Below are positions 22,885-34,086 of a DNA stretch of 64,000 nt, piece after piece. This DNA is from Ananas comosus (Eukaryota > Streptophyta > Magnoliopsida > Poales > Bromeliaceae), in assembly GCF_001540865.1 (NCBI RefSeq), contig NC_033621.1, positions 2,203,439-2,267,438 on the forward strand, read 5' to 3'. The notes beneath the pieces were generated by a model. It was given only the letters and a program-made list of their open reading frames with translations, did not search any database and was not told the DNA's origin. Position 1 is the first letter of the stretch, and the number at the start of each line of letters is the position of its first letter. The translations under genes were made by a program, and so were the position numbers.

Positions 22885-24704
22885 ATGGGGGAAGAAGCTA
22901 CGGGGGAGGAGAAAAGGAGGGTTTTTGCTTCGAGCGAGGGCTTGTTCCAGAGAGATTTGCTGCGGCGATTCGCGGCGAGAAGCTCCGGCGAGGAGGAGAG
23001 CTCGGAGCCGATCTCGGGAGGCGACTCCGACGAGATCGAGCTCTCCCTCGGCCTCTCCCTCGGCGGGCGCTTCGGCGCGGAGAGCCCGCATAGAAACCCG
23101 CTCGTGCGGTCGTCGTCCATCGCCTCGCTCACCTCGCTCCCCGCCGCTGCGGACGCGGCCGCGCCCGCACCGAGCCCCCTTATGCGGACGTCCTCGCTCC
23201 CCACGGGCGCGGAGGAGGAGCAGCGGAGGAAGAGGAGAGAGGCGCAGAGCCTGAAGCGATTGGAGGCGAAGAGAAAGCGATTGGAGAGGCGAAACTCGAT
23301 CAAAACGGGGGCTTTAACGAAGGACCAACAACAATTTTTGGGGGAAAAATTGGATTTTGAGGCCACGGATGGGGTTTTTGCAAACAAGGTTGTGGGTAAA
23401 TTTGAGGTTAGTGGGTGCCCGGGGTTTATGGGCAATGGCCAATATTGGGGAAGGGCGAACGGGGTTGCTCCCGCGCGCCTGCCCGGTCTTTTCCGGGCAG
23501 CTTCTCTGCCGGTGAACGGCTTCCGGGAGGTCACATCGCAGGGGAGCAGCTCCTCCGGCGAGGGCCGGCCGGGGAAAGGTATGATTTTTTTCAGCTAATC
23601 TTGCTTTTGCTATAATTTTGTTGCTTAATTAGTTTTGATTATGATTTTTGGGGGAGTCATGGATTGGTGAGGTTGTAGTAGTGAAGTGCTTGATCTCTTA
23701 ATTAGGATTGAGTTTATGGAATGAGGAGGTGGGTGGATACCTTTTAGCATCTAGCAGCTTCTCTGTTCCGAGAAGCAGTTGTTTGTTATTAAGATTATGC
23801 GTAAGTTTCGATGTGATGTGAAAAATAGAAGCTACGCATTGGTGTGGAGAATTTATCAGTGCTTTTTCGAACATCTCCACTTATATAGAAATCCAACTCA
23901 GCTGAATCTCTATCGCGCTCTCTAGATTGAGTTGTCTATGTGAATTCTCGCAAGATTCTGCGTGACGAAAACAGTAGTCTCGGTCCCAACGGTGGATCGA
24001 AAAAGTTGGGGGAATTGTGGACTTGTTGTTGGTCGACATCCGTCATGAAACTGTTTCAGTAATTACCGATCTTAGTTCGACAGAGCAGCTCAATTGTTTG
24101 AGTTTTGTGTACTATTTCTTGCTTCTCATTTATCGAAACAAACATTCGCATGATGACCCATTTCTTAGAAGCAAATTCAGGTCAAATCTACAACGAACGC
24201 TTTCACATGTTTCTCTCCTTTTGTTCGCAAATGCCTTACACTTCCATCGTTGTTTCCGTTCCAGGAGTGGATATCTTAGTGTTCAGCAGTTCGACAGACG
24301 CAAAGACTCCGCCCGTAGTTCGAACTCTATCGTTTGAGAACAGCAATCCTCATAAAGAATCGAGAGTGACTCCTCCGAAAGCACCGTGTAGAGCGGTGGA
24401 CGTGAAACACATCACGGGGGATCGAAATCCTTCTGAAAGGGTCTTAGGAAGAGCCAGCAGCACGGGGAGTTACATGATGGAGGAGATGCCGTGCGTCTCG
24501 ACGAAGGGAGAAGGCCCGAACGGTCGGAGAATCGAAGGCTTCTTATACAAATACGGGAAGGGCGAGGAGGTGCGGATAGTTTGCATATGCCACGGGAGCT
24601 TTTGGACTCCCGCGGAGTTCGTGAGGCACGCGGGAGGGGGAGAGGTCGCGAACCCGCTTAAGCACATCATCGTCGACCCGTCGGCGTTGACCTTCTTAGG
24701 ATGA
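22885..24704 (+). CDS. Ninja-family / ABI five binding protein (AFP)-like repressor
   Basis: Two exons, join(22885..23578,24265..24704), 377 residues. A split Gly codon joins PGK-G with VDIL. An N-terminal EAR repression motif ([13 protein letters not shown], about 49-61) recruits TOPLESS-type corepressors. A strongly basic segment ([19 protein letters not shown]) probably serves as nuclear localisation signal. The C-terminal domain contains [37 protein letters not shown] and PLKHI, the conserved block that binds ABI5-type bZIPs in AFPs and JAZ proteins in NINJA. The ABRE-rich promoter favours the AFP role. Exon 1 is very GC-rich (third-position G/C), unlike the flanking DNA. The start lies in CGCCATGGGGG, the first good ATG. 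The link region after exon 1 is shorter than in some relatives, so a missed small exon cannot be excluded. Confidence 0.9.
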
Positions 24705-25116
24705 TGAATTGTCTCTAGAGCAACTTAACTTCTCTCGCAATTTTTCTCTTTTTTTGCGAACCTTTTTTCGGTTTGGATGAGTAGAATCAATCTCCTTGTT
24801 TTTGAATGGAGTACAAGGTGCCTATTAAAGAAGGAAATTGAGGGTAAAAAGGAAAAAAAAAGATTAAGTAGAAGAGCTCACTAAAGCTTGTAGTAGTGGG
24901 GAAAGTGGAAGTTTTAGTAGGTTTCTGGTATTAGGTTGTTATTCTAATTAAGCAATCTCTTAATCATGAAGTTAGTAATGTAACTTAGTTGGTAATGATG
25001 AATTAATGCACGCGACGCAAAAGCTATGTTTTTTTGTGATTTTTATCCTCTTGACAGAAAATGGTGGAGGACATTCTTCATGCAAACATGGTACTAAAGT
25101 TCGATGCACAAAAAGT

Positions 25117-25280
25117 TTTTTTTTTTTTTTTTTTTTTTTCGAGATAGGTAGCATGCTGTCCGTTTAGTTTATTTTATTTAGAAAATAAACTTAGCTGGAA
25201 ATGTGAATTAAGTAGGATTCAAATTTGGGACCTCGGGTATCAATCATTAAGTCTTTTGCCATTTGCACTAGGTACGGTCG
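25117..25280 (-). mobile_element. SINE copy with long A-tail (minus orientation)
   Basis: A poly-T run of more than 20 bases on the plus strand marks the 3' A-tail. Adjacent GGTAGCATGCTGTCC and the B-box relic TTTGAATCCTACTT on the minus strand match the other SINE copies. The rest of 24705-26385 is intergenic: AT-rich, no gene seen. Confidence 0.55.
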
Positions 25281-26385
25281 ATAATACAGAAAAAGTTAAA
25301 TCACTAGCTAGCTGATGTAAGCGTACTTTTGCAGGTATAAGAGAAGGCGAGTCTTAGCGTTTTTAGTGCTGAAATGATGTTAGAAAAGATCAATATCAAA
25401 ATTTAGGTTTTTTTTTTTTTTGTTGGTGTAATTCTAACAAAGCAAACAGATATAAATTGACGTAGTCCTGAAACAAGGAAGTCCTAATTTTGGTCCTGGA
25501 TTTGAACATTCCACATTTTGAACTTCTAAAAGTAATTTACTTATGTATATATCCAAATGTATATTGATAGAAAACTAGTAAACAAATAATGGCCTGCATT
25601 TGTTGGATGAGATGGATGGAGGATTAGGGGATTTATGGTATGGAAAGCAAGAATCCTTTCTCTGAATTGAAAATCAAAGTGATAAAATTTTGAAAAGGCT
25701 ACAAATTAATCAGAAAATTTTCTATCAATATCTGTTTAAATCTTATACTTTATGTTATCAAAATTTCAAGTTGCTGCATTTAGTACCCTTTGTTGGTGTT
25801 TGATCACTGTTTTGTCAACTTTTAATTAATTCATAGCGAGAATATCTTTTAAAATAATAAAAATATATATTAAAATTTTTGATAAATTACAGAAAATTTT
25901 TCTGTAAATACTCGTTTTTTCACTTTCTCTTTTAGACTTTCAAAAATCTATATTTGTCTACTTAAAATTTTAAAAACATATGACATTCATGGAGAAGGCA
26001 AAATGATCAAATTATTCTTACTTTTTCTATAAGAAAAAAAATACTATATTTCTGTCATTTTGAAGGGTATTTTTGGTATAAATTACAAAAGATGACGGAA
26101 TAATGATGGAACCCTGACAGAGGGGCGCTAAATATAATAATTTAAAATGTTGAGAGGGTAAAATGTAGGTTTTGAAAGTTAGGAAGAAAAAATAAAAACC
26201 GGATAGTTAAAAGGAGGTTTTCTGTAATTTAGTCTAACATTTTTTTTTCTCCAAAACAAGCGAAGGTAATTTGGTTATTTTACCCTTCCTATTAATGTCA
26301 TAACCTGATGCATTTTAAAAATGTTGAGAGGAAAAAATATAGATTTTTAAAATACAGGAAAAAAAAATAAAAAACAGATATTTAC

Positions 26386-27962
26386 TGTAATACCCTTGGT
26401 TGAGTTGGTGGGGGGTATTACTGTAATTTTTTGTTAATGGTTATTCACCCTACCAACTCAACCTATATATATATATAGGTAGCCATTGTAGAGAGATAAT
26501 TAATTATCTCGTATTCATCTCAGACATTGAGCGTGGCTTTGTGGAGATCGCGGATCGAGTTCGGATCGACGCCGACGTCGCGCCGGGGAGCCGTTCGAGC
26601 ACACGAGCGTCGTAGTTGATGCGTGGGGAGGCCGGGCGAGGGTCCGATTCTGCCGTTTTTGATGTCGCACCGGATTGTGATTAGCGTTTGAGGTGGGTTT
26701 ACATCGGTTTTTTTCTAAGTACCGTAATCGTCGACATGTATGATTTTTTAGTTTCGGTTATCACGTTGTAGCTTGATATTCGTGATGCTATTCTGGATAA
26801 AATCAGTATTGAGAACATGACTAGTAAATATTAAATGTACATGTTGGACTGGGATTTGACTTAGGAGAAAACACGATTGGAATCGTCATATGCTTAAACT
26901 GCCTGATTTAGCTCTAGTTGCCGTTATTAAATTGTACTGTCGCAGTATCCTCGAGACGAGTACTCCAGGTGGTTTAGTATACATTTACGCTCGTGCTGGT
27001 ATGCCGAGTGGATTTTTACAGTATTGTTCAGGTTGTTCCGGACTGTGGGGTGCCGTCAGAGTGACGGTGGACCCGTATCGCCTTTTTGGCGTCAGATTGT
27101 GCTGAGGGCACGTTATTTGTTGGTTGTTAGACCAGTTAGAGTCGATTTCTTGACTTTGGCTTTTCAGAGCCTGTTTGAGCTCGACAGAGATACGCTGCAT
27201 ACTCGGTTGGGTAGCGCCCACGAGTGCCACTCCGGAGTCAGGCTTGTGCTTTCGCGTTGGTGTCGCTCATGCCAGTTGGACTTGCTCTCCACGGACCAGT
27301 TAGTGTGGATAGAGCCTGATAGTCGCAACGGGGCAGGGACGGGTGTATTCACAGTCCCGGGGACGGGTATGCTTACAGTCCCGATTGGATTGGGTCAGAT
27401 TTGACATTTACTACAGTTGGTTAGTGTAGAGCATGATAGTGTAGTGATCGATAGCGGTAGAGTTTACTTTCTGCTTTTCTGACTACTCTTGCTCCCTTCT
27501 GTAGACTTAGTGGGTGGACCGATGTGGTTTTGGGCGGTACCCACTGAGGACTACTCGTTTTTACAGTAGTTCTCACGCCCAGTTGTTACCTCTATTTTGC
27601 AGAGCCACAGGTTCCGGCTGCTGCGCCTTCCGCGGATCAGGATCGAGGCAAGGGCGTCGCGAGTTAGAGCCCTACCCGTCGTGCTGAGCTAGAGGTGCCC
27701 CTACTGCAGGTAGATATTTTGTTTCGAGTTTCTGTACATAGTAGACTTAACTCGCCAGTGCGAGTAGCTCTGTATTTTGGATTTGGACTATGTATATGAA
27801 ACTCAGTTTGTTTAGCTTCTGTTTTCTCTAGCAGCTCTCTACTACTGTTCGTAGTAGTGTTTGATTTACAGGTACAGCTGTCGCTTCGTATATAGGGAAA
27901 ATTTCTTTGTATACGGCGGATTTGTCGGCGTGCCCGGGGAACGAGACATCCGGGGCGTGACA
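26386..27962. mobile_element. Solo LTR of an LTR retrotransposon with perfect 5-bp TSD
   Basis: Begins TGTAATACCC and ends GGGGCGTGACA, so TG...CA termini. It is bounded on both sides by the identical five bases TTTAC (26381-26385 and 27963-27967). There is no primer-binding site, polypurine tract or polyprotein beside it, so it is a solo LTR of 1577 bp, formed by LTR-LTR recombination. Near the left end the 12-base arms GGTTGAGTTGGT (26398) and ACCAACTCAACC (26452) form a hairpin. A TATATATATA stretch (about 26464) could be the promoter TATA. The open frames at 26890-27404 lie inside the LTR and show no gag/pol motif. Superfamily uncertain; length and composition suggest Ty3/gypsy. Confidence 0.85.
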
Positions 27963-27984
27963 TTTACAGAGAATTTTTTGTATA

Positions 27985-28135
27985 TTTTCGCTTCGTTTGG
28001 GATGGTAGGGAAATTGTGTTATGGTGAGAAAGCACAATGGAAAAATATCCTATTGGTTTCTGTACGTAATATTGCATTTCATATATCGCGATCACCAGAG
28101 AACGTAAAATCATATTCCTATATATTTTTACCCTA
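27985..28135. mobile_element. Partial copy of the neighbouring foldback element
   Basis: CGTTTGGGATGGTAGGG, the GTGAGAAAG block, GGAAAAATA(T/C)CCT, the GTACGTAATATTGCATT block and CATATATCGCGAT match the right arm of the foldback at 28485-28690. It is diverged and lacks the terminal repeat. Confidence 0.6.
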
Positions 28136-28145
28136 ACTTTATTTT

Positions 28146-28759
28146 GGCTTAGTTTGGTATTGAGGTGGATCTAACACTATTAAATAGAATGGAGTTAAGA
28201 AAAAGCGGATATGCTTTTGCGTTCTCTGATGGAACCGTAGAAAATATATCGTAACTAACTAACCGCAATATGCGGAACGTATAGGGATATGCTTCTGCGT
28301 TCTCCGCAGCAGAAAATATATCGTAATCGACTAACCGCAATATGCGGAATGCACTATTACGTACGGAAACAAGCAGGATATTTTTTCATCATCGTTTCTC
28401 ATCGCACGTAATGCAATCTCCCCGCAATCCCAAATGAAGCCTTTATCTAATAACGTCAGATGGAGCTCAATACCAAACTAAGGTTTCGTTTGGGATTGCG
28501 GGGAGATTGCGTTTCGTGCGGTGAGAAAGTACGTTGGAAAAATACCCTGTTTGTTTCCGTACCTAATATTGCGTTCCGCATATCGCGATGAGTCGGTTAC
28601 AATATATTTTCTACGGTCCCACCGGAGAATCGCGATGAGTCGGTTACAATATATTTTCTGCAGTCCCACCGGAGAACGCAGAAGCATATCCCTATATGCT
28701 TTTTTCTCAACTCCATTCTATTTAATAGCTTTAGATAGGCCTTAATACCAAACTAAGCC
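28146..28759. mobile_element. Foldback/MITE pair with TTAGTTTGGTATT termini
   Basis: Left terminus GGCTTAGTTTGGTATTGAGG; right terminus ends AATACCAAACTAAGCC. The same terminus also occurs internally at about 28467-28484 (CTCAATACCAAACTAAGG), so this is probably one complete element of about 340 bp followed by an inverted second copy. The arms share TCCGCATAT, ACAATATATTTTCT and CAGAAGCATATCCC blocks. The right arm carries an internal duplication of about 46 bp (GAGTCGGTTACAATATATTT twice). Non-coding; superfamily not assigned because no target duplication is clear. Confidence 0.65.
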
Positions 28760-28769
28760 TAAGGCGCCT

Positions 28770-29800
28770 TTTTTAAATTATAGGGTGAACTAAGGACTTA
28801 TTATCGCTATTAGATCCAAACGAGCTGGGATAGAAGTATTACATATATAATTAAAAAAAAACACTTTTTTAATTTTTAGTGTGTAATGTAAGTGAGGCGT
28901 TATCACCTCGTAATCTCTGTCTACAATTCCAAACAGAGTCTAAATATTGACTGTAGGATGGATCGTCTACGTATCTCTACGACTTATTTGGTCTTGAAAC
29001 TAAAATTTAATTCAGGATTAATGTGTAAATAAAAATAATCATGAGGTTTAAAAATATATACTGCATAGATATCACATTTCTCCAATAATTAACTCAAAAT
29101 TTCTGATTTTTTTTTTATATAGTTTTTCAGAATATTGAAGAATATATGAAGTTTCTTTTCCCTCTCTAAAAACTCGGTCTACATATTTTTTTTCAAAAAA
29201 AAAGAAAAGAAAAGAGAAAACTCAACCAAATATCAATTTTTTCAGTTATTTATTTATCTATTATTATGCTTTTGGATATAAATGCAAATTCAAATAAAGA
29301 GGGAATCTGTTGCGGTGATACGTACTATTATAACAACCAAATAACTATTCAAAAAATAATAATAATAAAAACAATTCCATAAACACTTATATTATATATT
29401 ATATTGATTATAATAACAGTTTCATCTTTATCCTTATTTCCAGTGCAACAACATAATCTTTTTAGCCAATGGGAATAATCCTCCCTACAAATCATATAAT
29501 ATTAATATTATTATATTATATAATATGTGCATCAAATAATATATATATATATATATAACATTATAATACAAGTTCATGTAAGGGCCTCTATACGAGTTAT
29601 TAGTCATCAGAATTAAAGAGGAGTAGCTCTTAGAATTAATGGCCCTTCTCTGTAAGTTTTTTTTAAAAATTTTTCTTCTATATTATTTAAATCTCTATTC
29701 TCACATTTACGCATTTACAAGTTAATAAAGTTATGTATATTTCCGCTGTATAGATCATTAATGGTTGATATCACTTATGTTCTATAAATGTTGATGATTC
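28770..29800. other. Intergenic, promoter side of the phosphodiesterase gene
   Basis: AT-rich DNA with poly-A/T runs and a short (TA)n at about 29540. No gene seen. It must contain the promoter of the gene starting near 29918, but no clear core element could be chosen. Confidence 0.4.
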
Positions 29801-29810
29801 TATCGATGTC

Positions 29811-29919
29811 GATGTATAGTACTTTCAAAGAGAAAAAAAATATTTTTTTTTATTGTATATAAAATGATGTATAGTACTTTCAAAGAGAAAAAAGTATTTT
29901 TTTTTATTGTATATAAAAT
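29811..29919 (+). repeat. 55-bp tandem duplication over the GDPD start region
   Basis: The unit beginning GATGTATAGTACTTTCAAAG occurs at 29811 and again at 29866 with only small poly-A/T length differences. Each copy ends TATATAAAATG, so the duplication multiplies candidate start codons (29864, 29867, 29918) just before the phosphodiesterase reading frame. Confidence 0.85.
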
Positions 29920-31835
29920 GAAAAATATATATAATGAAAAGAATCTGATAATTAAATTTAACCTTTTTTTATCTTTTGTAGCTCTTATAACGCTGATCGT
30001 ACTGTCGACCATCGGTGGTTCGGTTGGTAGGCCTCTTTATGATTTCCGGGACCAAAAACCGGAGCAACCCCTACAAACATTTCGGCCGTTCAACATCGCA
30101 CATCGCGGCTCCAATGGAGAGCTCCCCGAAGAAACTGCTATTGCTTACATGGTCACACATTTTTTACTCTCATGATCTCTTCGAATTTTCCACATATTTT
30201 CGACTGTATTTAATGCATTTTCATTCAGAGAGCGATCGATGAAGGAGCGGACTTCATTGAAACTGACATACTTGCCACGAAGGACGGCGTGTTGATATGC
30301 ATGCATGATGTAACCCTCGATGCAACGACGGATGTTGCCGACCATAAGGAGTTTGCGGATCGTAAAAGAACTCTCGAAGTTCAGTGGCAGAACATCACTG
30401 GATGGTTCGTAAGTGCGTAATCTTCAAGATCCTATTTATCCTTTATTGTTCATGATTAACTTATGCGATCAAAATAAAAGAAGTTTTATTTTATTTATTT
30501 TATTTTATTTTATGAAACAATAGTGTTTTTTTTTTGTAAATTACAGTTGATTTTACACTAGAAGAGATAAAAACATTGAGAGCAAAGCAGAGATATCCGT
30601 TTCGCGATCAAAGTCACAATGGTGAGTTTCCTCTCTTGTAGCATAAAAGTTTTACGAATCATCTTCGCGTAAATAGACTAAATTTTAACTAAAAAGGAAC
30701 ATGGTATATTTGAATTACTATTTAGGGGTTTCGCGGATCATCACCTTTGAGGAGTATATAGCGATCGCATTGAACGCAGATCGGATCGTCGGTATATATC
30801 CTGAGATAAAAAATCCAGTTTTCATCAACAAACATGTGTGTATATCTTTTCGTCGCTTATTAAACACTCATTAACGACTAAACTAAAACCTATATTTAGA
30901 TTTTCTTTTTCCCCTTTTTTTTTGTTGATTTTTATACAGGTGAAGTGGGCTGATGGAAAGACAATAGAAGATAGGTTTATTGAGATACTTAAAAACTATG
31001 GATACAAAGGGAAGTACATGACCGAAGATTGGCTTAAGCAACCTCTATTTATTCAATCATTCGCCCCGACTTCGCTTGTTTACGTCTCTAGTCTAATCGA
31101 TTCGCCCAAAGTTTTCTTAATCGACGACGTTACCGTGTTAACCGAAGACACTAAACAGGTACTAGCTCTCTCTCTCTCGCTCTCTCTTACACGTACTAAG
31201 TTCCTCTTGCGTACTAACTTTTCTCATCTCTCTGACGCAGACGTATGACGAGATCACATCAGATGCGTACTTAGATTACATAAAGGATTACGTTGTTGGT
31301 ATCGGGCCCTGGAAGGACACGATAGTGCCCCCCGTTAACAACAAACTTTCGACACCGACCGATCTCATTGCAAAGGCTCATGTTCGCGGATTGCAGGTAA
31401 AAGTTTCCGTCAAAGAAAAGCTCTTTACAATTTATGTTAAAGCGAAATTGAAGTCGTAACTTAAAAAAAAAAAGTATAGCTTGTCGTGCTATGTAAATTT
31501 GACTCTCGTCGTTACTGCAGTTGTTTGTGATCTTCGGTTATCAATCGAAGATCGATTAACCGATCTACGTTCAATTTGACTCTCGTCGTTACTGCAATTG
31601 TTTGTGATCTTCGGTTATCAATCGAAGATCGATTGACCGATCTACGTTCGTCTCGCAGGTTCACCCCTACACATTCAGGAATGAGAACCAATTCCTGCAC
31701 TTCAATTTCTTTCAAGATCCTTACGCGGAGTACCAGTACTGGATAAACAAAATGGGCGTCGACGGCCTCTTCACCGATTTCACGGGGAGCCTCCATCGAT
31801 ACCAAGAGTGGACGACGCCGAAGAAAAATAATTAA
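29918..31835 (+). CDS. Glycerophosphodiester phosphodiesterase (GDPD family)
   Basis: Seven exons: join(29918..30151,30229..30412,30547..30621,30726..30835,30940..31158,31241..31396,31659..31835), 384 residues. It hydrolyses glycerophosphodiesters to glycerol-3-phosphate and an alcohol, a step in phospholipid and phosphate recycling. The N-terminus has a hydrophobic stretch (about 14-32) fitting a signal peptide or anchor, so the product is probably secreted or vacuolar like plant GDPD5/6. Catalytic motifs are intact: [15 protein letters not shown] (His62, Arg63), DFIETD (Glu89, Asp91) and MHD (His104). YPEIKNP, QSFAP and GVDGLFTDF of the TIM-barrel follow. Exon 2 is ended at GTGCGT (30413) because this gives WFVIDFTLEE, as in relatives; the GTAAGT four bases earlier breaks the frame. 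The start is uncertain because it lies in a tandem repeat; ATG 29864 would add 18 residues. Confidence 0.9.
31496..31649 (+). repeat. Two 77-bp tandem units in GDPD intron 6
   Basis: Units at 31496-31572 and 31573-31649 differ at about two positions. Each contains a hairpin (GATCTTCG ... CGAAGATC). The second unit ends ten bases before the exon 7 boundary (31659); the acceptor CTCGCAG follows directly. The first copy contains an unused CTGCAG acceptor-like site. Confidence 0.9.
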
Positions 31836-32840
31836 AACACGCATTATTACTCAGAATTTTGGATCTTCTTTTTTATTTTTCTCTTTTATTTGTCACTCAA
31901 TGGAGAATTTTTTTAGAGATTATTAGGGCTTTTGAATAAAATGAGAGATAATTACTTTTATCTTTGTTATATTGAAGTTTGATAAAATTTAATTGAATTG
32001 TTTTAAATTTTATGTTACAGATTTTAGTGATGATTATTTTGCGCTATTATTATAATAGGTTGCTTGGATGATTGAATTGAAAGATTAAATTAAGAAGGAA
32101 ATTAAGGGTATAAACCCTCAATCATCAAAATTCAAAAATTAGAAGCAACAAATTGAAATTCCTGCTTCTAGAATGAAAGTTTGTGAGTTGTGAAAATAAT
32201 TTTAGCAAAAAAAAATCATAAAAATCATAAATTTTTTTTTAAGGTAAAAACTTATAGAACTTATATATTTATTTGTTTATCCGGTCTTTCAAAATTTTGA
32301 TTTTATTAACTCAACTTTTAAATTTATTTGATTTGAATATGTCAACAGCACTTAACTTCAAAATTTGAATGCGTTATTTATTTTTATAAACTTAGTAATA
32401 TATTTCTTAATTATAAATTTATTAAGATAAATAATTAGCTTAAATTTTAAAATTAAAATGCTATTGATTGATTCAAATTTTGAAAGGTTGAATAATAAAA
32501 TCAATTAAAATTTTTAGGTTGTGATAAATAATATTTTACCAACACCTTACTACGGAGTTAGGGAGGACATTTATGTCAATATACAAATTTATGTACCCAA
32601 AGTGATTAAAGCCACTCCCTAAACCTGGTCCACCATGCTAGCGAGTACTGGACTTATGAAGAGGATGTGGAGAGTAAATCAAATTGCGGTTCACTACTTA
32701 CGTGGTGAACTAGGTTCGGGAAATAAAGTAAACATCCATAAATAAATAAAAATATCTCGGACCATCAAATTCAAACCCCTGTCCAATCCAACGGCCACAA
32801 TCACCCCTTGTTCATCACGAACGGCTACGATCTCGTCTAA
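31836..32840. other. Intergenic between GDPD and GRP genes
   Basis: The 3' flank of the phosphodiesterase gene, then AT-rich DNA. From about 32560 the base composition rises toward the next promoter. No coding region seen. Confidence 0.5.
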
Positions 32841-32845
32841 AGCAC

Positions 32846-32853
32846 TATAAAAG
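32846..32853 (+). promoter_or_regulatory. TATA box of the glycine-rich RNA-binding protein gene
   Basis: TATAAAAG, followed about 30-40 bases later by a CT-rich leader (CCCTCTCTCTCTCTC, about 32885-32900) typical of plant transcript starts. The leader exon ends with GAG|GTATCG. Confidence 0.7.
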
Positions 32854-32975
32854 GCCCCTCTACACCGCTCCCCATTTCTTAAACCCCCTCTCTCTCTCTC
32901 GAATCGTGTAGGGTTTTTGGGCGAGGCGACGACGAAAGAGGGGAGAGGCTTCGAGAGAGGCTCCGGTCGAGCGAG

Positions 32976-34076
32976 GTATCGTTTCAAACCCTAAACCTAG
33001 AAGTAGCGATTATACGATTCTCCATTTCCCCCCGATTTGACTGATCTATGTTTTCTATCTGTTGTTTAGGGTTTCAGATCATGTTCTTAATGAAATGAAA
33101 TGATTCAGTGCTGTATATAGATTGTTAGGTTCTCTCTTTGTAATCTATATGCGTATTTGAGGTGATCTGTGGATTTATCAGTGTTGATGTAGTGTTATTT
33201 ATGTAATCTATACGCATTTTTAGCTTAGTTTATTAGCTCCCGAACTATGATCATGCTCTTGTTAGCGGGTAATATACCGTGTTCATATTAGGTTTTTAAG
33301 TCGAGGAGTAGGTTTACTTGTTTTCTAGTTTTCCTCCCTTTTTCTTGTATATTAGAGAGAAATATGGGTCCTAATGTGTGAGCAGGCGACTCCAATTGGA
33401 AAAGGATACATCTTTTCTGAATTTAAGCGCTAACTAAATCGACAATAGCATGTTATTTTGTTATGAGATTGCAGAACGGTCAGTGCGTGCTAGAACGGCC
33501 AATCGAATTTTGTCGGAAATGGTTAAGAAAAATCACAAATTCATCTTCCTTGTGTATTTTATTGCTGTAGGAACATCTTTTTTCCCCATGTATATATTTG
33601 TTCATTTATTATAATTTTCACTGACATAAGTAGACTCCCTGTTCCTGCTATTGATGCCGGTCTTTTGTGAAAATCTTGATGATGTTAGTTGTTGCAACTG
33701 CAATACATTTACATTATGTTAAGAATAATCGACTGTTGGTTAAACACTTGTACTGGAGATGTTTGTTTGCCTACTTTGGCAGTGCCACCTGTAGAATAGG
33801 TGCTTTGTAAGTGAACTTTTCCTTTTCATATTGTGCTAAGCAACATAACCATTTTATTTTTTAGCTGATAGTTATTCTGGTCTTCATGAATGATTGTTCA
33901 GATGTTAATGAAGCTTTGTTTATTTCTCCTCTCTTTTTTTTTCAGTTTAGAATACCCTTCACAGATTGCACATTGATTTTTAGCAGCTTGTATTGTCTCA
34001 TGTGTTCAGAATAATCTGTATCAATCTGTATCGTTTCATAGCACTCCTCATGATTGTTGTGGTGGTTTGGTTGCAG
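32976..34076 (+). other. 5'-UTR intron of the glycine-rich RNA-binding protein gene
   Basis: The donor GTATCG begins at 32976 and the acceptor GGTTGCAG ends at 34076, ten bases before the ATG. The intervening sequence is T-rich, as expected of a plant intron. Supported by splice-site quality and by the TATA and leader position; no transcript evidence. Confidence 0.6.
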
Positions 34077-34086
34077 ATTCTGAACC

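Noticed and set aside
22791..23534. 247-residue open frame on the minus strand
   Set aside because: Antisense shadow of the GC-rich first exon of the AFP-type gene; Arg/Ser/Ala-rich with no domain.
26890..27404. Overlapping open frames of 71-126 residues
   Set aside because: They lie inside the solo LTR, lack any gag/pol or cellular domain, and occur on both strands in GC-rich sequence.
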